Shown piece by piece: positions 1 to 7,804 of a stretch of DNA of 64,000 nucleotides. The translations under genes and the position numbers were made by a program. The stretch's first letter is position 1; every line of letters begins with the position of its first letter. Source of the stretch: Hymenobacter sp. BT188 (GTDB lineage: Bacteria > Bacteroidota > Bacteroidia > Cytophagales > Hymenobacteraceae); the NCBI RefSeq assembly GCF_014333585.1, contig NZ_JACSCW010000004.1:372001-436000 (forward strand). Reading direction: 5' to 3'. The notes beneath the pieces are model-generated. The model did not search any database. It was given only the letters and a program-made list of their open reading frames with translations, and was not told the origin of the DNA.

Positions 1-152
1 GCTGCATCTTCCAGCAGACTAAAATCACGGCCCGCTACCGCCACGCCCGCAATAGACGGATCGGCTTCTGATTTCTCGTCAGCGCAGCCAGTCAGTAGTA
101 GAGCAACAGTTAGCAGGCCCGCTACTACCTGACTATGAAAAGAAGAATACAT
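1..152 (-). CDS. Partial lipoprotein, possibly fasciclin (FAS1) domain
   Basis: This is the N-terminal 50 residues of a gene that runs off the left edge. It starts at the ATG whose complement is at 150-152. The translation begins MYSSFHSQVVAG, has a hydrophobic stretch, and then a lipobox LLTGC with Cys24 as the lipidation site, so an exported lipoprotein is well supported. After a short acidic linker the fragment ends in AGRDFSLLEDA, which resembles the opening of a FAS1 domain (family knowledge). FAS1 lipoproteins are common in Bacteroidota and are usually surface or periplasmic adhesion-type proteins. Too little of the protein is visible to confirm the domain. It is divergent from the outer-membrane protein gene at 399. 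Confidence 0.55.
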   Translation of the reverse strand, partial: MYSSFHSQVVAGLLTVALLLTGCADEKSEADPSIAGVAVAGRDFSLLEDA

Positions 153-232
153 AAAATGTGTTAAGTGCAAGATTAAGAGCAAAAAATATAATTGATCTAA
201 TGGAGATGCCCAATAAACGAAACGGGTGTGCA

Positions 233-276
233 CTTGGATTTAGCCACTAAAAATATTTTTTGTAGCTAAATCCAAG
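233..276. repeat. Perfect 12-bp inverted repeat
   Basis: The arms CTTGGATTTAGC (233-244) and GCTAAATCCAAG (265-276) are exact reverse complements around an A/T-rich 20-nt loop. The repeat lies between two divergent genes. It could be an operator or a leader hairpin; the sequence alone does not decide. Confidence 0.6.
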
Positions 277-313
277 CATAGAATCGGCCTCGTATGGTGC
301 GACATAATAACTG

Positions 314-346
314 CGGTAGAAATGCAGGATCATTGCATTTCTACCG
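314..346. repeat. Perfect 13-bp inverted repeat upstream of an outer-membrane protein gene
   Basis: The arms CGGTAGAAATGCA (314-326) and TGCATTTCTACCG (334-346) are exact complements with a 7-nt loop, ending 52 nt before the start codon at 399. No T-run follows, so it is not an ordinary terminator. A regulatory hairpin or operator for the downstream gene is possible. Confidence 0.6.
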
Positions 347-398
347 GAGAAATCGTCTGTAAATTATTCTGCTTCAACTCATTGACCTCAAGCAACAC

Positions 399-1274
399 AT
401 GCAACAACATTACTTTAAGTATTTTCTCCTGCATATAGCGGTGCTCCTGCTCACCGGACACCTGCAGGCTCAGAGTTTAGTGAGTGGTTTTATGGTTGGA
501 AAAGGGCACGGCTCAGTTGCCTTCACGGGCACCGCCGAGCGCTACAAGAGCGTGTATCTGGTTCCCGAAAAAGTGCAGGGAGTACCTGTTTTCAGGGAGA
601 TAAGGGTTTCGTCGCTGAACGTGTACACCACTTATGGCATCACCGACCAGATAGAAGCTACTATCAGCCTGCCCTACATCAAGTCGGAGGGCAAAGGCAA
701 CAACGAAGGCTACACCAATTCCCGCAGTGGCCTGCAGGACATTTCAGGCTTACTTAAATTCAAAGCTTTTACAACTGAGTTAGGCGGTAGCGTGCTCGAC
801 TTATTAGGAGTGGTAGGTGCTAGTACGCCCGCCAGCAACTACCAGTCGAATACCGGCTTGGAGTATATTATCGCTATCGGCAACCGCGCCACTAAGCTCA
901 ATACCTTGGGAATTGCGCACCTAAAAATGGCTTCGGGCGTGTTCCTGACCGGACAGGCCGGCTATAGCTACCGCAATAAGCAGGTGCCTAACGCCTTTAT
1001 TGCTGATGCCAAAGTAGGCTATGCTGGTCTGAAACTGTACGCCGAGGGTTGGGCATCCTTTCAGCAGTCAAGCAGCAAAGGAACCGATATTTTGCAGCCC
1101 GGCTTCACCGGCGATTTTACGGCTACCCGCGTCAACTACACCCGGGTGGGGATGAGCGTATTCAAGCCCATCGCCAAGGGGTTTGGGGTGGTGCTCGGGG
1201 CTAGCCAGTATGTGAGCGGCCGCAATTTGGGCCAATCGACCGGGGTGTCGCTCGGCGCTTCCTACAACTATTAA
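399..1274 (+). CDS. Predicted outer-membrane beta-barrel protein
   Basis: The 291-residue protein starts with a clear signal peptide: a Lys/Tyr-containing n-region, a Leu/Ile-rich core, and a cleavage site after GHLQA near residue 24. The mature part alternates polar and hydrophobic residues, has many Gly/Tyr turns, and ends SLGASYNY with a C-terminal aromatic, as expected for an outer-membrane barrel. A passage around residues 77-92 reads like barrels that begin with 'YGITDQIEATISLPY', seen in transporter-like outer-membrane proteins (recalled family resemblance, not searched). No enzymatic motif is visible. It is a single gene preceded by a strong inverted repeat. The substrate is unknown; it could be a porin, a hydrophobic-compound channel or a structural protein. 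Confidence 0.55.
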   Translation: MQQHYFKYFLLHIAVLLLTGHLQAQSLVSGFMVGKGHGSVAFTGTAERYKSVYLVPEKVQGVPVFREIRVSSLNVYTTYGITDQIEATISLPYIKSEGKGNNEGYTNSRSGLQDISGLLKFKAFTTELGGSVLDLLGVVGASTPASNYQSNTGLEYIIAIGNRATKLNTLGIAHLKMASGVFLTGQAGYSYRNKQVPNAFIADAKVGYAGLKLYAEGWASFQQSSSKGTDILQPGFTGDFTATRVNYTRVGMSVFKPIAKGFGVVLGASQYVSGRNLGQSTGVSLGASYNY

Positions 1275-1303
1275 AAATGCCCTTATTGTCTTACTGAACC
1301 CTT

Positions 1304-1341
1304 CAGTCGCCGAGCAAGCATTCGGCGCTGGGGGGCTTTTT
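1304..1341 (+). terminator. Intrinsic terminator-like hairpin after the outer-membrane protein gene
   Basis: CAG-T-CGCCGA (1304-1313) pairs with TCGGCG-CTG (1322-1330) with one bulged base. It is followed by GGGGGC and a T-run ending at 1341. The tail is one copy of the iterated CTGGGGGGC motif described in the findings. Confidence 0.5.
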
Positions 1342-1407
1342 AGTGCCCGAAAACCTTCGGATGCACAATAAAAATTGACTGATATGCAGATTTTGCGCGG
1401 CACGGAC

Positions 1408-1415
1408 TACCTTTG
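1408..1415 (+). promoter_or_regulatory. Promoter -7 box TACCTTTG for the SAM riboswitch transcript
   Basis: TACCTTTG matches the Bacteroidota -7 consensus TAnnTTTG exactly. It lies about 28 nt before the start of the riboswitch P1 stem, which gives a sensible transcription start near 1420. No convincing -33 TTTG box was found at the usual spacing. Confidence 0.6.
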
Positions 1416-1442
1416 CGACCCCAATTCTTTCTGATCAAAGGA

Positions 1443-1559
1443 TTGTTTTTATACAGAGGCGTGGAGAGAAAGGCTCGACGAAACGCCGGCAACCCCCAGC
1501 ACAACTGGAACGGTGCCAACCGAGGTCAGCGCAAGTATCGACTGACTATATAAAAACAA
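1443..1559 (+). promoter_or_regulatory. SAM-I (S-box) riboswitch
   Basis: P1 is an 11-bp closing helix: TTGTTTTTATA (1443-1453) pairs exactly with TATAAAAACAA (1549-1559). Inside it, the conserved S-box core is present in order: AGAGGCGTGGAGAGA, then GACGAAACGCCGGCAACC, then a stem with GGTGCCAAC, then a short P4-like hairpin. The GCCGGCAACC and GGTGCCAA blocks are the hallmark of the RF00162-type aptamer (family knowledge). The expected ligand is S-adenosylmethionine, which normally turns expression off. No intrinsic terminator directly overlaps the 3' side of P1. Instead a small ORF (1566-1667) follows, and the first large gene is an amino acid permease at 1901. Confidence 0.88.
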
Positions 1560-1565
1560 ATTGCT

Positions 1566-1667
1566 GTGAACATTCACTTCCAACCCGCTCCACTTTCCTT
1601 CGCCACCACGTCACCCCAAACGTTGAGTTGGGCTACTTGTCTGGACATGGGTTGTTGCTGTTGTTGA
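1566..1667 (+). CDS. Possible Cys-rich leader peptide downstream of the SAM-I riboswitch
   Basis: A GTG at 1566, 6 nt after the riboswitch P1 helix, opens a 33-codon frame that ends in CLDMGCCCC and then TGA. The only in-frame ATG is at 1647, giving the six-residue peptide MGCCCC. Four consecutive cysteine codons just before a stop are characteristic of ribosome-sensing attenuator peptides, as known for Cys-tract uORFs in other bacteria (established elsewhere, inference here). No Shine-Dalgarno is needed in this phylum to accept either start. The position between a SAM sensor and a permease gene suggests a second, cysteine-dependent control layer. Coding status is not proven. Confidence 0.5.
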   Translation: MNIHFQPAPLSFATTSPQTLSWATCLDMGCCCC

Positions 1668-1784
1668 GCGTTCGATAATCTCCTCGTCTTCCTGGCTTTG
1701 CCGACCCGCGGCGGCAAGTAGCTGCTGGGGGGCATTTTGCTTGCAGCCTCTGCTTTGGCTGAAGCTCAGCCCATAAAGTCACTG

Positions 1785-1833
1785 CCGAATCGGTAGAGGC
1801 GTCATTTGCTTTCTGATCTGACTGCCTCTTCGG
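1785..1833 (+). promoter_or_regulatory. Possible attenuator stem before the permease gene
   Basis: AGAGGC (1795-1800) pairs with GCCTCT (1824-1829), and CCGA (1785-1788) pairs with TCGG (1830-1833), leaving a bulge on the 5' side. The helix sits between the Cys leader ORF and the permease start. The T-run after it is weak. Other hairpins overlap nearby (GCTGC...GCAGC around 1721-1746), so alternative folding is plausible. Confidence 0.3.
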
Positions 1834-1900
1834 TAGCGCTTATTTTCTCTTATCTCCATTCTTTTTATTCAACACGAGGCGCGGCTTCGTGCTACCTTTT

Positions 1901-3361
1901 ATGCTCAAGAAATCACTGGAATTGCTGCGACAAGAGGCAGCCGAAACCGGCACTCACACCCTCAAGCGCAGTCTGAGTGCCTTTAACCTTGTCGCCATTG
2001 GGGTAGGGGTTATTATTGGGGCGGGGCTCTTTTCCCTCACTGGTATTGCGGCCGCCAATCATACCGGGCCGGCCGTTACGCTCTCGTTTTTGGTGGCCGC
2101 CGTTGGCTGCGCTTTCTCAGCCTTGTGCTACGCCGAGTTTGCTTCCATGGTACCCGTGGCCGGCTCGGCTTATACATACTCGTATGCTACTCTGGGCGAG
2201 CTGTTTGCCTGGATTATTGGCTGGGATTTAGTGCTTGAATACTCCGTAGGCGCCGCCGCCGTGGCCATCAGCTGGTCGCAGTATCTGACGCGTTTCCTGG
2301 CCAAGTACGACCTGCATATTCCTGCTCAGCTCGTCATGTCACCTTTCGAAACCTCTACTTTGGCCGATGGCTCGGTGGTGCACGGGTTCGTCAATCTGCC
2401 CGCTATTCTGATCGTGCTGGCCATCACGGCCATCGTGATTCGGGGTACGCAAGGGTCGGCCTGGGTCAATGCGACCATTGTGGCCCTGAAGGTATCGGTG
2501 GTGCTGGTGTTCATTGCGCTCGGCTGGCAGTATATCGATCCGGCTAACTATCAGCCGTATATTCCGGCCAATACGGGCACGTTTGGTGAGTTCGGCCTGA
2601 GCGGAATTCTGCGCGGAGCCGGCGTCATCTTCTTCGTCTTTATCGGTTTTGATATTGTGGCGACAATGGCGCAGGAAGCCAAAAAACCCCAGCGCGATAT
2701 GCCCATTGGTATCATCGGCTCGCTGGTGGTGTGTACTATTCTGTTCGTGCTGTTTGGGCATGTAATGACGGGTCTGGCCAACTACACGGAGTTTAAAAAC
2801 AGCGCCGCGCCCGTTGCTATTGCCATTGAGAAAACGCCCTATGCCTGGCTGAGTCAGGCTATTATCATCGCCATTCTGATTGGCTACACCTCCGTAATTC
2901 TGGTGGATTTGCTAGGTCAGTCGCGGGTGTTCTTCTCCATGTCGCGCGACGGCTTGTTACCTAAGATCTTCTCTGAGATTCATCCCCGCTTTCAGACGCC
3001 TTACAAATCAAATGTACTGTTGGCGGCCTTAATTAGCGCTTTTGCCGGCTTAGTGCCCATTCAAGTGGTAGGCGAAATGACCAGTATCGGTACGCTGCTG
3101 GCTTTCGTGATGGTGTGTCTCGGCGTGCTTATCATGCGCAAGCAGCAGCCCGACGCGCCCCGTGCTTTCCGCACGCCGTGGGTGCCGCTGGTGCCCATCA
3201 TGGGTATTCTGACCTGCCTGCTGATGATGTTTTCGCTGCCCTGGGATACTTGGCTGCGCCTCATCGTGTGGCTGGCCGCCGGACTGGTGATTTATTACCT
3301 ATACGGCAAGAAGCACAGCAAACTGCGACTGGCGCAGGAGCAAGCTAAGGTGAAGGCTTAG
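1901..3361 (+). CDS. APC-family amino acid permease (cationic amino acid transporter-like)
   Basis: The protein has 486 residues and about twelve hydrophobic segments. The first membrane segment carries VAIGVGVIIGAGLFSLTG, the glycine-rich TM1 signature of APC superfamily permeases, and CYAEFASMVPVAGSAYTY follows at TM3, typical of the YfnA/CAT branch. It imports amino acids across the inner membrane by proton coupling (family knowledge). ATG at 1901 is preferred over a GTG at 1889. The gene is preceded by a SAM-I riboswitch and a Cys-rich leader ORF, so I infer that its cargo may be methionine, cysteine or a related compound, despite the 'cationic' family label. A strong terminator follows at 3377. 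The 340-nt gap between riboswitch and start is unusually long. Confidence 0.85.
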   Translation: MLKKSLELLRQEAAETGTHTLKRSLSAFNLVAIGVGVIIGAGLFSLTGIAAANHTGPAVTLSFLVAAVGCAFSALCYAEFASMVPVAGSAYTYSYATLGELFAWIIGWDLVLEYSVGAAAVAISWSQYLTRFLAKYDLHIPAQLVMSPFETSTLADGSVVHGFVNLPAILIVLAITAIVIRGTQGSAWVNATIVALKVSVVLVFIALGWQYIDPANYQPYIPANTGTFGEFGLSGILRGAGVIFFVFIGFDIVATMAQEAKKPQRDMPIGIIGSLVVCTILFVLFGHVMTGLANYTEFKNSAAPVAIAIEKTPYAWLSQAIIIAILIGYTSVILVDLLGQSRVFFSMSRDGLLPKIFSEIHPRFQTPYKSNVLLAALISAFAGLVPIQVVGEMTSIGTLLAFVMVCLGVLIMRKQQPDAPRAFRTPWVPLVPIMGILTCLLMMFSLPWDTWLRLIVWLAAGLVIYYLYGKKHSKLRLAQEQAKVKA

Positions 3362-3376
3362 TGAATCCAATCCTGC

Positions 3377-3416
3377 AAAAAAGCCCCCCGCTACAAATAA
3401 GGCGGGGGGCTTTTTT
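3377..3416 (+). terminator. Bidirectional-looking intrinsic terminator with GCCCCCC arms
   Basis: AAAAAAGCCCCCCGC (3377-3391) pairs perfectly with GCGGGGGGCTTTTTT (3402-3416) around a 10-nt loop. It lies 16 nt after the permease stop codon. Confidence 0.9.
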
Positions 3417-3539
3417 GTGCATGAATAACCGACTTATTCTGGTAGCAAAACCGATTTTTGTCATCATTCAAATAAGAGAAGTATAGCTATGCAGTTGTTT
3501 TAAGTAGCTTTAAACATCTATTCTTACTATAGCTATCCG

Positions 3540-4397
3540 ATGATTGAATCGTTACCCGAATTTGAAATTCAAACCCCTATAAATCAATCTCCTGCTTACC
3601 CAACCATCAGTGAAAGCTGGGGCGCGCTTGGTTGGTTTATGCTGCTGGCTCTGGTTTTAGGCGTCTTATCTATTCCCTTTTTACGCTTTACAACTCACGC
3701 GCAATCCATTATTGTGACCGTGATAGCCAGTGATTTGGCCAAGGCACTTATTGTCGTCTTGCTGATCTGGAGAATTCCGGCGGTTCGCCGCCATCGGTTG
3801 CGGTTGCTGGCGGCCCGTGAAATACCGTTGGTGTATTGGTTGCTGCCGCTACTGGTACTCGCTCAGATGGCTTTGCGTACGTTGGTTATATTCCTGCATC
3901 TGCCCAACTGGATGAGCGATTCGATGCGAAAGCTAAGTGGGTTTCCAGGACTCTCTTTTTTTGTTATCTGCGTTTCAGCGCCTATTTTGGAAGAGTTGCT
4001 CTTTCGGGGCTTGCTGCTGCCAGGATTGCTTAAAAACTACAGCCCCCGCAAAGCAATACTACAGTCTAGTTTATTATTCGGAATCATCCACTTGAATCCG
4101 GCCCAGGTAGTTTCGGCGTTTTTGTTGGGGCTCTTTTTGGGTTGGCTATACTACCGCACGCAGTCGTTGGCGGCGTGCATTGTGGTGCATTTCCTGAACA
4201 ATGCAATGGCTTGGATAGCGATGCAAAATCCGAAATGGAAAAATCTAGAGGACCCTATTGCTTTACTACCTGAGGGCTCGATGCTTTTTCTGATAATGGT
4301 CATATCAGCCGTTACTTTCGCTGGTGGAACCTGGCTTATCTGGCGCGCTACTCACATGAGCATAGTTACCGAGTCAGAGCCATTAGCCAACGCCTAG
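3540..4397 (+). CDS. CPBP family intramembrane glutamic endopeptidase
   Basis: The 285-residue polytopic membrane protein carries all three CPBP (Rce1/abortive-infection) motifs. These are EELLFR at residues 151-156 (catalytic Glu pair and Arg), FGIIH at 180-184 (F..xH), and HFLNN at 217-221 (HxxxN). About six to eight hydrophobic segments surround them. Bacterial CPBP proteases act in the inner membrane on small membrane or prenylated/peptide substrates and are often linked to bacteriocin immunity or peptide maturation. No peptide gene is visible next to it here, so the substrate is unknown. Its stop is only 2 nt from the convergent flippase stop, with no room for a terminator. Confidence 0.85.
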   Translation: MIESLPEFEIQTPINQSPAYPTISESWGALGWFMLLALVLGVLSIPFLRFTTHAQSIIVTVIASDLAKALIVVLLIWRIPAVRRHRLRLLAAREIPLVYWLLPLLVLAQMALRTLVIFLHLPNWMSDSMRKLSGFPGLSFFVICVSAPILEELLFRGLLLPGLLKNYSPRKAILQSSLLFGIIHLNPAQVVSAFLLGLFLGWLYYRTQSLAACIVVHFLNNAMAWIAMQNPKWKNLEDPIALLPEGSMLFLIMVISAVTFAGGTWLIWRATHMSIVTESEPLANA

Positions 4398-4399
4398 CC

Positions 4400-5878
4400 T
4401 TAAAATGGGAGCCGTCGGCGTACTTGTTGCCACAAGTTACTGACCTCTGGTACAGCCCGAGTCAATAATAAAAGCCCCCCATACACGCCCGTAAGCACCA
4501 CGGAGCGAACAAGCATGGTGATGAATATCGAGTGAACAGATGGCACCAGCCATGCCGCTACGCCAGTCGCCACCGCAATGCCCAACACCAGCGGAATTCG
4601 AAAATCGAAGGGTTGCAAACCGTAGGCGTGCCATACAAACCAGGTACGCGCCACGTTGATGCTTGTCATGGCCAGGAGGGTAGCAAGAGCCGCGCCGGTG
4701 AGGCCGTACAGCGGAATCAGGAGCAAATTGAGCAGCACCGTGGCAACGGCCAGCGACACGTTGAACACCAGATCGAAGCGGTAGCGGGGCGAGGTGACGA
4801 GAATCAGGCCGTTCACGCCCGTTATGCTGTCGAAAAGCCGGCCGGCCAGCAGCAGCAAAACAGATGTAGCGCCGGCCGCAAATTCGGGCCGCATCAACGA
4901 GTAAATGAAGTCCAGATTTAAGCCAATACCCAGCGCCAGCCAGCACCCAACAACCGTGTTGAGACGTGTAGTACGACGATAAAAGTCGGCCATACGTGGC
5001 ATATCCTGCGCTTTCCAGTACTCAGCCAGTAACGGGAAGGCAATCTTATTGAGCGAGCGAGCCGGAATAGTAAGTGCGGTGCTGATAAAAAATGCGGTGG
5101 TGTACACGCCCGTGGCAGCCAGGCTGATACTGGAGCCTACCATGAGCGAATCGATGGAGCCGATGATAGTGCCCGATAAGCTTGATAAAATAACGAACCC
5201 GCTGAAGCTGAGAACTTCCCGCACCGGCACCACTGCCAATGCCGCCTTGGAGGGTCGCAGGTGCCACTCACCCAAGTACATGACATACAGCGCCAGTAAC
5301 AGCGTGGCAAGGCCATAACTGCCAATAAAAGCCAGCACAAATTGATGGAAGGTCAGATACCCGAGCGAGAACAAAAGGGCTGCTACCACCGTGAGCACGC
5401 GTAGCAGGATATCCTGCACAAATGACGAGAAGGCCGTTTGATACAGCGCTTTCAGGTAGGCATCCTGCAATGAATAGAATAGGGTAAAAAGCGCCAGAAT
5501 TGCCCCCCAGAAGTAGTAGGGGTTGAGCAGCGCAGCATCACGTTCGTATTGGGCCAATAGAAACGGCCGACCGAGCACATAGATGATAGTCACAACGGCA
5601 AAACCCAGGAGCGGAACTCCCAGCAGCATTGGCAGAAACCCTTGGTGCCCAGCAGCTTTATTGCGGAAATAAGGAAAAAAACGAATGCCAGTACTAGCAA
5701 ACCCGAAGGCGGCGAGCTGCGCGTAAATGGTCGCTACTGACACAAGCACCCGCGTCAGTCCAATCTGATCGGCGGCCAGCAAGTTGGGAAGCACCAACAC
5801 GGTATTCACGAAGCCGAGGCCTAACCCGATGTAGGCAATAATGGTGTTGCGCAGTCCCTGCCGCTGAACGATGCCCAA
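4400..5878 (-). CDS. Wzx/MATE-type oligosaccharide flippase
   Basis: The 492-residue protein has about 12-14 hydrophobic helices and no soluble domain. Its N-terminus, MGIVQRQGLRNTIIAYIGLG, is typical of polysaccharide biosynthesis (Wzx-like) exporters of the MOP superfamily in Bacteroidota. Such proteins flip undecaprenyl-linked glycan units across the inner membrane. The start is a TTG at 5878: a stop lies eight codons upstream in frame and no better ATG is available before the conserved N-terminus. It is the last gene of the minus-strand pseudaminic acid/glycan cluster, 38 nt downstream of the deacetylase gene, and so probably exports the Pse-containing glycan (inference). Confidence 0.82.
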   Translation of the reverse strand: MGIVQRQGLRNTIIAYIGLGLGFVNTVLVLPNLLAADQIGLTRVLVSVATIYAQLAAFGFASTGIRFFPYFRNKAAGHQGFLPMLLGVPLLGFAVVTIIYVLGRPFLLAQYERDAALLNPYYFWGAILALFTLFYSLQDAYLKALYQTAFSSFVQDILLRVLTVVAALLFSLGYLTFHQFVLAFIGSYGLATLLLALYVMYLGEWHLRPSKAALAVVPVREVLSFSGFVILSSLSGTIIGSIDSLMVGSSISLAATGVYTTAFFISTALTIPARSLNKIAFPLLAEYWKAQDMPRMADFYRRTTRLNTVVGCWLALGIGLNLDFIYSLMRPEFAAGATSVLLLLAGRLFDSITGVNGLILVTSPRYRFDLVFNVSLAVATVLLNLLLIPLYGLTGAALATLLAMTSINVARTWFVWHAYGLQPFDFRIPLVLGIAVATGVAAWLVPSVHSIFITMLVRSVVLTGVYGGLLLLTRAVPEVSNLWQQVRRRLPF

Positions 5879-5916
5879 GTGTACTGTTTTCTAATTAATT
5901 GATTTGTAATTACTTG

Positions 5917-7317
5917 TTAAGATGCTGCTGACACTTCCGAAGATGCCATGTGAGCTAAAATATCCGTGCCATTAACGAATGCTGTATTGCGGCTGCGAAG
6001 GTACTGCAATAGCTCCTTGAACTGCTCAGGACCATTTATTTGATTCTGGGGGGCAAAATTCTCATTGTGCCAAAGCACCGTGCACACGCCCCCAAACCGC
6101 TCAACTTCCTGAAGCATAGGCGTAAGAGCCGGCAGAATTTCGTGCGGAGCAAGTTGCAGATAGTTAGGGTGATGTAAGGTGGCGTCCATCACATTAAGCG
6201 GAATTTCCAGAAACTCAAACGCTTCGCCATGCTCAAAATCAAAGGGATAAAAGGGCAAACAGTACGAATTGCGAAAGCCGAAATGCTCCGCAAATCCCAG
6301 TGTGGAATCATAAGTAAAACCGGCTTCACTCACTACCGCTGGCGTCTGGCGCGGCTCCCAACTTAAGTAGTGAAAACGGTTGCCCAAAGCAGGAATTGGC
6401 AGCTTTTGCTTTTCCTGTTGGAGCTGGGGGGCATTTTGGGCCGTTCCGAGGCTACCATGCACGGCTATTTCGGCACCGTTTTGAGCTAAGTTTTGAATGC
6501 GTTTCTGGAAGCTCGGCTTGGTCAGGTCGTAATCAGCGTTCGGGGTGCCATTGGCGGCGCGGTTTGGATTTCCGAGAAAAAAGAACGTGGATTTTGCCCC
6601 CCAGCGCGCCGTTTCGCCCTGCACTTGTTCCAAGTTATTCCAGGCGTCGTGGCCTTGCAGCCGGCGCCCCACTAAGCGCCCAAACAAACCCAATTGACCT
6701 TTGCGGAGCGCCGCTTTGCCTTCGCCCTTCCAGGCACTCTGGCAATTGTCGATATCATGCGTTATAAAGGTCGCGAATGATGCCTGATTTGCCCCCCAAG
6801 TGCGTAGACGCAGCTTTTGGCCAGTAACGTGCTCTACCGCTGCCTGCAACACATCGAAGTAGTAGTTCACTACAGATACCGCCACAAAGCCATATTGCCG
6901 CTGCACGCTGACGGTGTAGGGAAATCGTCCGTGCTGGTCGCGCTCTTCCGAAAAGTATTCCTGCCAGCCGCTAAGCAGATAAAAGGCTGCCGAGATTATA
7001 TCGGCATGTATGATAGCTCGACTGCCGGGCAAAAGCTCCAGCAGTTCACTCTTCGGATTAGTATCAAAAAAGAAGGGAATACTCTTGCCCCGCCACTCCC
7101 GCCAGTTTGGTGCTGGTGGAAACGGGTGCTGCTGCTGGAAAAACCCATCTGAGTGGTCGACAATGACAAGTTGCGATTGATTCGCGTAGCTAATAGTCAG
7201 CGCTGGGACCCCCGCATATGCTTGCCTGAAATGACGTAGCACATAAGCCAGGCGCGCTGCTTCCAATACAGGCTGGCTGGCGATGGGGGGCAAAATTGCA
7301 GAAGGATAGGCAGGCAT
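5917..7317 (-). CDS. Polysaccharide deacetylase family protein with N-terminal DUF7033-like region
   Basis: The protein has 466 residues. The C-terminal half shows NodB-type deacetylase motifs: FITHDIDNC near residue 185 (metal-binding Asp pair), TFFFLGNPN, EIAVHGSLGT (the HxxxT/S-type motif), and a final VLWHNENF block. The N-terminal half matches the shape of a DUF7033-like domain that precedes such deacetylases in Bacteroidota. It likely removes N-acetyl groups from a cell-surface glycan. The ATG at 7317 is preferred over a GTG at 7323, because a -7 promoter box covers 7323-7330 and would start transcription almost at the ATG. It lies directly upstream of the flippase. Confidence 0.8.
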   Translation of the reverse strand: MPAYPSAILPPIASQPVLEAARLAYVLRHFRQAYAGVPALTISYANQSQLVIVDHSDGFFQQQHPFPPAPNWREWRGKSIPFFFDTNPKSELLELLPGSRAIIHADIISAAFYLLSGWQEYFSEERDQHGRFPYTVSVQRQYGFVAVSVVNYYFDVLQAAVEHVTGQKLRLRTWGANQASFATFITHDIDNCQSAWKGEGKAALRKGQLGLFGRLVGRRLQGHDAWNNLEQVQGETARWGAKSTFFFLGNPNRAANGTPNADYDLTKPSFQKRIQNLAQNGAEIAVHGSLGTAQNAPQLQQEKQKLPIPALGNRFHYLSWEPRQTPAVVSEAGFTYDSTLGFAEHFGFRNSYCLPFYPFDFEHGEAFEFLEIPLNVMDATLHHPNYLQLAPHEILPALTPMLQEVERFGGVCTVLWHNENFAPQNQINGPEQFKELLQYLRSRNTAFVNGTDILAHMASSEVSAAS

Positions 7318-7322
7318 AAGCA

Positions 7323-7330
7323 CGAAAATA
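7323..7330 (-). promoter_or_regulatory. Possible -7 box TATTTTCG for the deacetylase gene
   Basis: Read on the minus strand, TATTTTCG differs from TAnnTTTG at one base. Transcription would begin about 5 nt downstream, at or next to the ATG at 7317, implying a leaderless or nearly leaderless mRNA. Confidence 0.35.
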
Positions 7331-7368
7331 CGTTGTTCGAGTCCATGCCTGCTAATCAGGCTGTTTTC

Positions 7369-7692
7369 CTAACGAACCACTTCCAGCCAGCCTTTGAGAG
7401 CGCTGTTGGTAGCACCACGGCGCAGCATGTAGTAATAAATGCCCGGTGCTACACTAGCACCCCAGTCATTAAAATAGCACTCCGTTTGATATACTTCTTT
7501 TCCCCAATGGTTGTAAATAGCCAATGACCATTCACCCACATTATAGGAAGCTACCACAAAGGCATCGTTGCGACCATCTTTATTGGGCGTGATGATGTTG
7601 GGTACACAGAGTTGGGTGGTTAGCGTTCGGCTGACTGTCTGGATGTTGCAGCCGCTCCCGGAAGGCTCTGAGCTTATGCTGAATAGCAGCAC
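7369..7692 (-). CDS. Small protein consisting mainly of a T9SS type B (gliding motility-associated) C-terminal domain
   Basis: The frame encodes about 107 residues. Residues from CVPNIITPNKDGRNDAF onward, then LAIYNHWGKEVYQ, the aromatic turn before APGIYYYMLRR, and a final GWLEVVR, match the CHU_C / type B sorting domain that directs proteins through the type IX secretion system. Almost nothing else is present, so there is no obvious cargo. A GTG at 7692 is the only usual start. In-frame codons upstream to an ATT at about 7722 would add IILSALIASYVLLF, a plausible signal peptide core, and a stop lies just beyond. The gene therefore has either a rare start or a lost start codon. It sits inside the glycan cluster. 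Confidence 0.6.
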   Translation of the reverse strand: MLLFSISSEPSGSGCNIQTVSRTLTTQLCVPNIITPNKDGRNDAFVVASYNVGEWSLAIYNHWGKEVYQTECYFNDWGASVAPGIYYYMLRRGATNSALKGWLEVVR

Positions 7693-7804
7693 ATAAGAAG
7701 CAATAAGAGCAGAGAGTATAATCTTATATTATTTCTAGGTTCTAAAGAAAGTAAAAATTTATTCATTCTAAAGTTATATTAGAATTATCAATCACGTAAT
7801 AACC

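Noticed and set aside
233..346. Inverted repeats considered as insertion sequence ends
   Set aside because: The two repeats are unrelated to each other, no transposase lies between them, and no target duplication is seen.
3540..4397. CPBP protease considered as part of a bacteriocin immunity or abortive infection system
   Set aside because: No precursor peptide, transporter or defence gene lies beside it.
4532..4921. Long plus-strand frame opposite the flippase
   Set aside because: It is fully inside a well-supported gene on the other strand and reads as low-complexity Gln/His/Arg shadow sequence.
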